Assembly (NCBI GenBank): GCA_002356515.1
Contig: AP017605.1
Location: 6,433,020-6,497,019 of the forward strand
DNA length: 64,000 nucleotides
Direction: 5' to 3'
Source: Mesorhizobium loti
Lineage (GTDB): Bacteria > Pseudomonadota > Alphaproteobacteria > Rhizobiales > Rhizobiaceae
Under the pieces are notes generated by a model. That model did not search any database. It was not told the origin of the DNA and saw only the letters and a list, made by a program, of their open reading frames with translations. The position numbers were made by a program, and so were the translations under genes. Position 1 is the first letter of the stretch. Each line of letters starts with the position of its first letter. This document shows positions 57,010 through 64,000 of this stretch, one piece after another.

Positions 57010-57926
57010 AAGCTCCTGGTCGGGCGGTCCATGATCCTGCGACCCATCAGGCTGGCCGTCAGGTCCACCATCAAGGTGGCTGTGCGGCCGCGCTCGTCGA
57101 GAAACGGATTGAGCTCGACAAGGTCGAGACTGGTGACGAGGCGGGAATCATGCAGCGTCTCCATGACCAGATGCGCCTCGCGGAAAGTGGCGCCGCCGGG
57201 CACGGTGGTGCCGACCGCCGGTGCAATCGATGGATCAAGGAAATCGACGTCGAAGCTGACATGGAGCATGCCGTTTTCCGCCGCGACGCGGTCAAGGAAT
57301 GGGCGCAGCAGCTTCTGCATGCCGTGCTCGTCGATGGCGCGCATGTCATGCACGGTCACGCCTGTCTCGGTCAAAGCCACCCGTTCGGCGGGATCGACGC
57401 TGCGCACGCCGAAAGTACAGATACGGGTGGGATCGACGCTCTCCTGCAGGTCAGGGAAGTAGCCGGCGAAGCCGGGCCGACCGCTGACATAGGCCAGCGG
57501 CACGCCATGCAGATTGCCGCTGGCGGTGGTGTCGAGCGTGTGAAAATCCGGATGCGCATCGAGCCATAGCACGAATAGCGGACGCCCAGCCTCGGCGGCG
57601 CGGCGGGCGAGGCCCGACACGGTTCCGGCCGAGATCGAATGGTCGCCGCCGAGAAAGATCGGCATGGCGTCCTCGCTCGCCGCGTAGGCGGCTGCGGCAA
57701 TGGCGGATGTCCAGGCCGATATTTCGGGCAGGGCCTTCAGCGCCAGATTGCCATGCATAACGCGCCTCGCCGGAATTGCTTGGACGGCACCCATATCGTC
57801 GACAACGTGTCCGAGGCCGGACAGCACCTCAACAAGGCCCGCGGTCCTCAGCGCACTCGGCCCCATTTCGCAGCCCATTCTGCCGGCGCCGTCCTGCACC
57901 GGTGCCCCGACGATTTTGCAACGCAT
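57006..57926 (-). CDS. arcA: Arginase
   Basis: Manganese enzyme of the ureohydrolase family cutting arginine to ornithine and urea, 306 residues. Metal-ligand motifs are complete: GGDHSIS, WLDAHPDFHT and SFDVDFLDPSIAP. It is translationally coupled to ocd, whose product uses the ornithine. The frame extends to 57944, but ATG 57926 gives the conserved MRCKIVGAPVQDGAG. It is divergent from the AsnC-family gene, which probably controls it. The symbol follows Agrobacterium usage (arcA/arcB); rocF is also used. Confidence 0.92.
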   Translation of the reverse strand: MRCKIVGAPVQDGAGRMGCEMGPSALRTAGLVEVLSGLGHVVDDMGAVQAIPARRVMHGNLALKALPEISAWTSAIAAAAYAASEDAMPIFLGGDHSISAGTVSGLARRAAEAGRPLFVLWLDAHPDFHTLDTTASGNLHGVPLAYVSGRPGFAGYFPDLQESVDPTRICTFGVRSVDPAERVALTETGVTVHDMRAIDEHGMQKLLRPFLDRVAAENGMLHVSFDVDFLDPSIAPAVGTTVPGGATFREAHLVMETLHDSRLVTSLDLVELNPFLDERGRTATLMVDLTASLMGRRIMDRPTRSF

Positions 57927-58074
57927 TGTTTTTCCCGCGACCAAATCCTGATAGCCGCGAGCAGATCATGGCGAGCCGGCGATACGAATAGGCAGAATTG
58001 GCAATCCCGGAAAGTATTCTCTATCATAATGGCAGCAGAACTGATCAAAATGGTAACCTCGATGGGTGCGCCCG

Positions 58075-58515
58075 ATGGATACGCTTGACGAACGGCTGGT
58101 GACCTTGCTGCGACATGACGCGCGGCGCAGCGTGTCGGATCTCGCCATCGATCTGGGCGTCTCGCGCGCCACGGTCAGGGCGCGCATGGAGCGGCTGGAA
58201 CGGTCCGGCGACATCATTGGTTACACGGTGGTCCTGCGCGCCGACGCTGTCGATCAGCGCATCCGCGGCATCATGCTCATCGAGATTGAGGGCCATGCCG
58301 CCGACCGCGTGGTGCGGGCACTGGGCGGCTTCCCCGAAGTCTCGACCATCCATACCACCAATGGCCGCTGGGATCTGGTGGTCGAACTCGGGACCGCATC
58401 ACTGACCGATTTCGATGCGGTGCTACGGCGCATCCGCCTCATAGCCGGCATAACAGGCAGCGAAACCAGCCTGCTCTTGGCCACGCCGCGCACGACCCGG
58501 GCACGACTGACTTAG
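58075..58515 (+). CDS. Lrp/AsnC-family transcriptional regulator
   Basis: Regulator of 146 residues: N-terminal helix-turn-helix (LTLLRHDARRSVSDLAIDLGV, then SRATVRARMERL; quoted only as landmarks) and a C-terminal amino-acid-binding RAM domain. Divergent from arcA-ocd across about 150 bases, it probably senses arginine or ornithine and controls that operon. Start taken at ATG 58075; a GTG lies three codons upstream. Confidence 0.85.
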   Translation: MDTLDERLVTLLRHDARRSVSDLAIDLGVSRATVRARMERLERSGDIIGYTVVLRADAVDQRIRGIMLIEIEGHAADRVVRALGGFPEVSTIHTTNGRWDLVVELGTASLTDFDAVLRRIRLIAGITGSETSLLLATPRTTRARLT

Positions 58516-58682
58516 AGCCCCATCAAGACCGGCATGCTGCCAGCCGGTTCCTTCAAGCTACCGTCAGGGTAGGTGAGGCTCGTGACAGTACTTTTTCGTC
58601 TTAAACAGTTGAACATAAAAGAGTATCCTGCCACGGGCGATGCGCGCAAAGCTGCACCGTGACTGGCAGGTTCCCAGCTTTT

Positions 58683-60908
58683 CTACTCCGTTGTGCCAGC
58701 TTTTTTTCTGCGCCGATTGGTGTGCGACTGCGCGACGGCCATTCTTAACTCGGGCGTGATTTCCAAAGGCGCATTCTCCGCCTCATGTGGGTTCTGCAGC
58801 CCCTGGACGTGGACGGTGGGGAATGGGAGTTCGATGCCCTGCTCCTTGAAGGCCTGGCGGAGGCGTAGGAAGAATCTGCCTTTCATACTGAAGGCACCTC
58901 CCGGTCTGGTTGTGACCTTGACCCTCAAGACGATGCCGTACTCGCCGAATTCCTGTACGCCCTGCATCTTGATCGGTTCGATCACCCAGTGTTTGAATTC
59001 TGGATCTTCCGCCAGTTCGAGGCCTATCCGCTTGATCAGCTTGCGCGCGAGCTCGATATCGGTGTCATAGCCAACGGTGACGTTGAACTTGTCGGTGACC
59101 CAGTCGCGGCTCTGGTTCTGCACCGCCCCCAGTTCGCCGAAAGGTATTGTGAACAGCGGGCCACGATGGTGGCGCAGCTTCACCGAGCGCAGCGAAAAGC
59201 TCTCCACCGTACCCCTATAGCTGCCCGATGAAATGTATTCGCCGACACGAAAAGCATCGTCGAGCAGATAAAACACGCCTGAGATCACATCCTTGACGAT
59301 GGTTTGTGCGCCAAAACCCACGGCGACGCCGACGACGCCAGCGCCGGCGATCAGCGGGCCGATCTGGATTCCAATTGAGGCGAGCATCATCAGCACCGCC
59401 ATCACGATGATCACCGCGAGCAGAATGTTCTGGATGATCGGCAACAGCGTGTGCAGCCGCGCCTGATGCGGATCGAGGGTCAGGATGTCCTCATCGCCGA
59501 TCACCGCATGCGGTGTGTGGATGCCCAGCTTTCGTTCGATCAAGGCTTTGATGATCGACCAGCCGAAATCGGCTGCAAGCGCAATGACCACGACATTGAT
59601 CAAGCCGCTTAATATGAGCATGGTCGTCGTATCGCTCTCCCGCATGGATTGCATATCCAGACCCCAGACACGCGCGAGAAAGTAAGCCGCCGCCAGGATC
59701 AAAATCATCCTGATGCCGCGATCGATGACTGCGATTGTCACCGCCGGGATCGTCGGCCGGCCAGCATCTTCCGAACCCGGCCGCAGGACGAAATTGACCC
59801 CGCGCTGCGTCAGCACGATTGCCAAGGGCAGGACGAATGCGGCGAAGGTAAACCAGAACCATGTATACAGGCCGGCGATGCGCTCCAGGAACAGAACGAC
59901 GAAATAAGCAGTCAATAACCAGGTCACGCCCACATGACCGCTGCGGTGCGCGCCATCCGCCGCCCTTCTTGGTCGTCGCCAAACGGCAAGCAGCCACAGA
60001 AACAGCATCACGAAATCGGCGCCCAGAGACAGAACCATCATTCCGTCCCGATCGATGCCGAGACCCGGCAAGAGGTTAAAGGCGGCGGCGAAGAAGGCGA
60101 AGACGCCGACGATCCGCGGTAGCCAATAGAACCAATGGTCAGCCGTTTCGTTGGTGATCGGCAAGGCACGAACCTCGACGGCGTTCTCGACGTGCATGAA
60201 GGAAGGGACGAGCAGGGCCAAAACGTAAGTGCGCACGCCCCATGTGAAGACTGCAGCCATCAGAAATGTCAGCACAATCTCGCGGATCAGCATTGGCCAG
60301 TCGAACAGCATGAACGCGCCGGCGCTGCCCAGTGCGAACGAGACGATCAGCAGGCTGGAATAAAGCAGGCGGCCGCCAATCTTCTTGGCTCGCCCGATGG
60401 GCGTATCCTTCGATTGGGCGATGATCCAAAGACGGAACGGGCGGGTGAGCTTGTATGTTGCCCAAGTCAGAGCCAGGCCGGCAGCGATGAATATCGTAAT
60501 CAGCACCAATACGCCGGCAGGCCCTTTGCTGGACATATCCTCCATGGTCTGTGCCCGAACGCGCGCGAACTGGCCTGGCAGCAAGGGCAAAGTTCGCACG
60601 ATTCTTTCGATATGATGTTTGATCCGATCGAGCGTCGAGGATGCCATCGTATTCATCTGGGCTGGTGCGGCCTCGGCGCTGGACGATGCGTCGGCCGGCG
60701 AAGCGCCTGCCTCGGCAGGCGTTCCTGTTGACCGCGCGTCCTGTTTTCGTTGTTCGGCCACCCAGGCCTTCACTGACGGATCATCGAGTAGCTCGAACAG
60801 CTGTTTGACCCTCTCAGGCGGGACGGTCGCCGGTGACTGCGCCTGTACCGGGCCAGCCAACAGGAGGGCGATCCCAAAGACGAGCGGCCTGGCAATCAGG
60901 ACAAACAT
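58683..60908 (-). CDS. MscS-family mechanosensitive channel, large form
   Basis: Membrane protein of about 741 residues. A signal-like N-terminus (MFVLIARPLVFGIALLLAG) precedes a periplasmic or soluble region of roughly 115 residues, then about ten hydrophobic helices, and the MscS pore-plus-beta domain near residues 550-700: VGVAVGFGAQTIVKDVISG, DDAFRVGEYISSG and FTIPFGELGAVQNQSRDW. Opens under membrane tension to release solutes on osmotic downshock. The frame reaches 60983; the internal ATG at 60908 gives the signal sequence and is preferred. Confidence 0.85.
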   Translation of the reverse strand: MFVLIARPLVFGIALLLAGPVQAQSPATVPPERVKQLFELLDDPSVKAWVAEQRKQDARSTGTPAEAGASPADASSSAEAAPAQMNTMASSTLDRIKHHIERIVRTLPLLPGQFARVRAQTMEDMSSKGPAGVLVLITIFIAAGLALTWATYKLTRPFRLWIIAQSKDTPIGRAKKIGGRLLYSSLLIVSFALGSAGAFMLFDWPMLIREIVLTFLMAAVFTWGVRTYVLALLVPSFMHVENAVEVRALPITNETADHWFYWLPRIVGVFAFFAAAFNLLPGLGIDRDGMMVLSLGADFVMLFLWLLAVWRRPRRAADGAHRSGHVGVTWLLTAYFVVLFLERIAGLYTWFWFTFAAFVLPLAIVLTQRGVNFVLRPGSEDAGRPTIPAVTIAVIDRGIRMILILAAAYFLARVWGLDMQSMRESDTTTMLILSGLINVVVIALAADFGWSIIKALIERKLGIHTPHAVIGDEDILTLDPHQARLHTLLPIIQNILLAVIIVMAVLMMLASIGIQIGPLIAGAGVVGVAVGFGAQTIVKDVISGVFYLLDDAFRVGEYISSGSYRGTVESFSLRSVKLRHHRGPLFTIPFGELGAVQNQSRDWVTDKFNVTVGYDTDIELARKLIKRIGLELAEDPEFKHWVIEPIKMQGVQEFGEYGIVLRVKVTTRPGGAFSMKGRFFLRLRQAFKEQGIELPFPTVHVQGLQNPHEAENAPLEITPELRMAVAQSHTNRRRKKAGTTE

Positions 60909-61387
60909 CGCCGTCAGATCTTCGAGACGCCATGCCGGGCGCGCCAGGTTCCTGGCTCCCAATCGTGGAATCATGAGTGACATCGTGCTGTAACCTTCCG
61001 GCCAAATCGGCGAGCGACGACATCTATATCCGTCGTTGCTCCTACCTTGAACAAGCCGATGTTGTGGTGCAAGGCGTCATCGGTCCGGGCTAGATCGTTG
61101 CGCCGGATACTTGGCGGTGTCTACTAGCCGCAGGGGCAGGGCATTTCGGTCTCGGCCCGGGTCTCCGGGCGTTCCATGAACCGGGCATCGGTGATTCCGG
61201 GCGCAGAACGCCGGCACCAGGATCCCAGGCCCATACTATGAGAGCATGAGCGCTTGCCATTCAGCCCTGTTACCAGGTCTTTTGCCTGTCTCTAATTCGC
61301 CCCGACCTTGACAGAACAGAGCTGCCATCCGATGCCGTCATCCGTTTTTGACATTCGCCGACTCTTGCCGAAGAAAACGAAAGCTCG
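60909..61387. other. Intergenic region upstream of the methyltransferase-deacetylase gene
   Basis: About 480 bases between divergent genes. No gene, repeat or regulator site could be supported, apart from the extended 5' frame of the mscS-type gene (60909-60983). Confidence 0.55.
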
Positions 61388-63520
61388 ATGGCCAAGGATA
61401 ATGCGAACGGCGGTACTGCTTCCGAAGCCCTCGCGTGGACCGCGTTGTGGAACGCCGCGTCGGATTGCGGCCGCGGCTCGCGCTCGATCGACCCGCAGCC
61501 CCTGCGCGCGCTGCCGGCAGGACGCAAGTGGGTGCGTGAGGCAGCCAAGGTGGTCTTCGATGGGCTTATGGCGGGAAGCCTGTCGGCGCCAGGGCAATTG
61601 GCTGCCAGGTGGGACAGGTTCGGCGGGGCCATCACAGAGTTGATCGTCGAACTCGGCAAGATCTGGGGCGATCCCGCAGCGGGTCGCCGCGTCCAGTATC
61701 TCCTTGAGCAAATGCTTCTCGACGTCGACGACCTTGCCGCGCCGCGCAGACTGGCCCTGACACTCGGAATTCGCGTCGACGCGCAAAATCCGACCTCGAC
61801 CGAACTTCCGGAGGGGGTAGATCAAATCTGCGCCCGGCTGATGATGGATAGCCAGATAGAGGCTCGCGTGCAGTTCGGCGCACTCGGGACAGTGACAAGG
61901 CGTCATTGGCTTGAATTGACCCAGGATTTCGTGCCCACTGAGCGGCTTGAACCTAGGTCTGATCAGGACAGCCACTTCGCCAAACTCGCGCAATTGGCCG
62001 CAGAAGCGCAGGAGCTGGTCCGGTCGAGTGCCGAGCCTATGGAACCCCTTCCAGCGCCGCGCCGTGCACCGGCCGCGGATGGGCACGACAAGGATCGGAC
62101 GTCGTTCTGGGATCGCCATTTCGCGACCCAGGATCCCTGGAAGTACGGTTCGCCCTATGAGCAGGAAAAATATGAGCGGCAGCTCGAAATTCTGCCTGGC
62201 GGTGCCATCGGACGGGCGCTTGAGCTGGCCTGCGCGGAGGGCCACTTCACGCGGCAGCTGGCGCCGCGAGTGGGCCATTTGACCGCAACTGACATCTCCG
62301 CCGTAGCCATCGGGCGGGCGCGCGCGCGATGCAGCGATCAGCCGAATGTCGAGTTCGGCGTACTGGATTTCTCTGCCGATACGCTGCCGGGCGAGATGGA
62401 TCTGATCGTCTGTTCGGAAGTGCTCTACTACCTGGATGATCTCGCCGAGTTGCGGCGCGTCGCTAGAAAACTCGCCGAGGCGTTGGCGCCTGGCGGCAGT
62501 TTCATCAGCGCGCATGCATTCGTGCTGCGTGACAATGTTGAAAAGACGGGCTTCGACTGGAACACATTCGGTGCACAAGCGATCTCTGAGGCTCTGGCGG
62601 CGACCGAAGGCCTCGTCCTCGAGCAATCGATCCAGACCGAGCTCTATCGCATAGACCGCTTCCGCCGCCTGTCACCAGACGAGGTGGCGGCGGAACCGAG
62701 GATTGATCATGTGCCAATCCGCGCCCGCATCGAAATAGGGGTCGCGCGAAAAATCGTCTGGGGCGGGGCGCGGGCCTTGCGCCGCGACGTCGCCCGCAGC
62801 GAGCGGCGGCAGCGTGTCCCTGTCCTCATGTATCACAGCATCGCCGATGATGGTCCGGCCGCGCTCGCCCGTTTTCGGTGCACACCCGCCGCGTTCGGCA
62901 GCCAGATGGCATGGTTGCGCGCCAATGGCTTTCACGCGATTGCGTCCGAGCAGCTGGAATGGTCCATCGCCGAGCGTGAGCCTTTCGCTGGCCGCCCGGT
63001 GCTCATCACCTTCGATGACGGCTTCCAGAACTTTGCCGACCATGCCTGGCCGATCTTGCGCGCCAACGACCTGACCGCGGAAGTGTTCCTGGTGACGGAC
63101 CTTGTGGGTGAAAGTGCACGGTGGGACGCCCACAGCGGGCCGCCGACGCCGCTTATGGGCGCCGGAACGGTGCGACGCCTCGCCGGTGAGGGTGCCTTCT
63201 TCGGAAGCCATATGGCGACGCATCGCGCGATCGATGGTCTGTCGAGCTCCGACTTGGCCGCCGAGCTCCTGCGCTCTCGTATGTTCATCGAACGATGGAC
63301 TGGTCGGCCGACCACGGCGTTCACGGCACCCTTCTCTGTAACCGACCGACGGCTTGGTCGGCTGGCCAGGGAGTGCGGCTATCGGATCGGCTTCGGCGGC
63401 AGACACGGGCCGGCGGGCCTCGATGGTGATCCCATCGACCTTCCACGCATCGAGATTCGCGGGGATCGCTCGCTTGATGACTTTGTTGCCATTGTCGAGG
63501 CCGTGCTCGATGAACGGTGA
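61388..63520 (+). CDS. Three-part protein: unknown N-terminal domain, NodS-like methyltransferase, NodB-like polysaccharide deacetylase
   Basis: Single frame of 710 residues. Residues 1 to about 230 are an unrecognised helical region. Residues about 235-440 match NodS-type SAM-dependent methyltransferases, including FWDRHFATQDPWKYGSPYEQ, SAM motif I LELACAEGHFT and SEVLYYLDDL. Residues about 470-710 are a polysaccharide-deacetylase domain: VPVLMYHSI, the metal Asp in ITFDDGF (about 540) and the His pair in GSHMATH (about 606 and 610). The pair of activities mirrors those that N-methylate and N-deacetylate the Nod factor oligosaccharide, but no nodA/C or nod box is seen here, so the target is probably another glycan or secondary metabolite. 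Confidence 0.8.
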   Translation: MAKDNANGGTASEALAWTALWNAASDCGRGSRSIDPQPLRALPAGRKWVREAAKVVFDGLMAGSLSAPGQLAARWDRFGGAITELIVELGKIWGDPAAGRRVQYLLEQMLLDVDDLAAPRRLALTLGIRVDAQNPTSTELPEGVDQICARLMMDSQIEARVQFGALGTVTRRHWLELTQDFVPTERLEPRSDQDSHFAKLAQLAAEAQELVRSSAEPMEPLPAPRRAPAADGHDKDRTSFWDRHFATQDPWKYGSPYEQEKYERQLEILPGGAIGRALELACAEGHFTRQLAPRVGHLTATDISAVAIGRARARCSDQPNVEFGVLDFSADTLPGEMDLIVCSEVLYYLDDLAELRRVARKLAEALAPGGSFISAHAFVLRDNVEKTGFDWNTFGAQAISEALAATEGLVLEQSIQTELYRIDRFRRLSPDEVAAEPRIDHVPIRARIEIGVARKIVWGGARALRRDVARSERRQRVPVLMYHSIADDGPAALARFRCTPAAFGSQMAWLRANGFHAIASEQLEWSIAEREPFAGRPVLITFDDGFQNFADHAWPILRANDLTAEVFLVTDLVGESARWDAHSGPPTPLMGAGTVRRLAGEGAFFGSHMATHRAIDGLSSSDLAAELLRSRMFIERWTGRPTTAFTAPFSVTDRRLGRLARECGYRIGFGGRHGPAGLDGDPIDLPRIEIRGDRSLDDFVAIVEAVLDER

Positions 63521-63526
63521 ACTTGC

Positions 63527-64000
63527 CTATTGGGCGACTTGCGACACGGCCGACATCAGCTCCCGTGGGTTTGGCGCCCCAAACATGTATCGCCCACCCT
63601 CCGGAACCTCCGTGAAGCTCCAGCGCACGATCCCCTGCCGGTCGAGCAGGAACTGACCGACCAGTTGTCCGTGTCCCGTTGCCATCATCTGTTCGTCGGC
63701 TTCGGTCACTTCATAGGGGTCCTTCTTCTCGAGGAACTCGCCGGCCGCAAAAGGATCCATTGGGCCGGGCAGCACGCCTGGTATGTCGACCCGCAAGCCC
63801 TTTGCCGCTGCCATCGCGACCTTGTAGGGCCAGTTCGTCTCGTTTTCGGTGAACTCCAGATTGGGCAGTCCAAAAGCGCGATGTGAGGCGCGTTCTGGGT
63901 CGGAGGCAGCAAGCAGATTCGGCATCGGGTGGTAGCGGAAATAGAGACGCGCCCGTTCGATCGGCGTGTTGACCACCGTCAGGCTCTCCACACCCTTTTC
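63527..64000 (-). CDS. Redoxin-like (AhpC/TSA-related) protein, 5' end cut by window edge
   Basis: Reverse-strand frame open to the window edge, so the N-terminus is missing. The visible C-terminal part reads LTVVNTPIERARLYFRYHP and VGQFLLDRQGIVRWSFTEV, then an acidic tail, matching the back half of AhpC/TSA-fold redoxin-like proteins; the catalytic Cys would lie outside the window. The nearest start codon in view is GTG at 63991, which falls inside conserved sequence and is not the true start. It is convergent with the methyltransferase-deacetylase gene (six-base gap). Confidence 0.6.
   Translation of the reverse strand, partial: EKGVESLTVVNTPIERARLYFRYHPMPNLLAASDPERASHRAFGLPNLEFTENETNWPYKVAMAAAKGLRVDIPGVLPGPMDPFAAGEFLEKKDPYEVTEADEQMMATGHGQLVGQFLLDRQGIVRWSFTEVPEGGRYMFGAPNPRELMSAVSQVAQ

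Noticed and set aside
61388..63520. Interpreting the methyltransferase-deacetylase protein as a nodulation gene
   Set aside because: No nod box, nodA, nodC or other nodulation gene is nearby, so only domain similarity is claimed.

Overview
The window looks like chromosome or megaplasmid DNA of a denitrifying rhizobial alphaproteobacterium, with Mesorhizobium or a close relative the best guess from protein similarity. The signs are uniformly GC-rich coding sequence, FnrN/NnrR-type regulators, a copper nitrite reductase locus, an Agrobacterium-type ornithine cyclodeaminase, a NodS/NodB-like fusion protein, an intergenic palindromic repeat of rhizobial type, and a high density of ABC importers for sugars and amino acids. 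No tRNA, rRNA, CRISPR array, transposase or replication origin was recognised.

Bases 1-10 kb form a low-oxygen/denitrification island. It holds two tandem FnrN-type oxygen sensors (one cut by the window edge), oxygen-independent HemN, a two-helix potassium-channel-like protein, the nirK-nirV-truncated haemoglobin operon, pseudoazurin, NnrS, NnrR and two small cysteine-containing proteins (DUF1858, DUF6455). Two operator classes are visible: TTGAT-N4-ATCAA at the fnrN/hemN promoters and TTGCG-N4-CGCAA-like boxes at nirK, pseudoazurin, nnrS/nnrR and the small genes.

Bases 10-20.5 kb carry a LysR regulator divergent from a run of closely spaced, partly overlapping genes: Rieske oxygenase, its ferredoxin-type reductase, a HisC-like aminotransferase, an FAD-linked 2-hydroxyacid oxidase, an unusual DUF2817 peptidase-ABC ATPase fusion, a periplasmic binding protein and two permeases. 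It reads as uptake and oxidative breakdown of an unidentified amino-acid-like compound.

Bases 20.7-37.4 kb match the D-apiose/apionate catabolic pathway: ApsD, ApnL, ApnO, OiaK and a RuBisCO-like protein (OiaX type), with a GntR regulator and two sugar ABC importers, one of which has an ATPase-permease fusion. A shared CTGGTATAAT-type motif lies in front of four transcription units and probably defines the GntR regulon.

Bases 37.4-38.6 kb are a degenerate patch with a LodA-like quinoprotein oxidase fragment and an AT-rich stretch. Bases 38.6-43.8 kb hold an alpha/beta hydrolase, aldehyde dehydrogenase and iron-type alcohol dehydrogenase operon, a GntR regulator, a tiny leftover of a sugar-binding protein gene and a PfpI/DJ-1 protein.

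Bases 43.9-55.6 kb are a second large catabolic locus: a UgpABCE-type ABC importer, an RraA-family aldolase, a GntR regulator, a NIPSNAP protein and four different enolase-superfamily enzymes, probably acid-sugar dehydratases. Bases 55.9-58.5 kb hold arginase and ornithine cyclodeaminase divergent from an AsnC regulator. The right end carries an MscS-type channel, a three-part NodS-like methyltransferase/NodB-like deacetylase protein and a redoxin-like gene cut by the edge. Four of the four ABC binding-protein genes are followed by a strong intercistronic hairpin.
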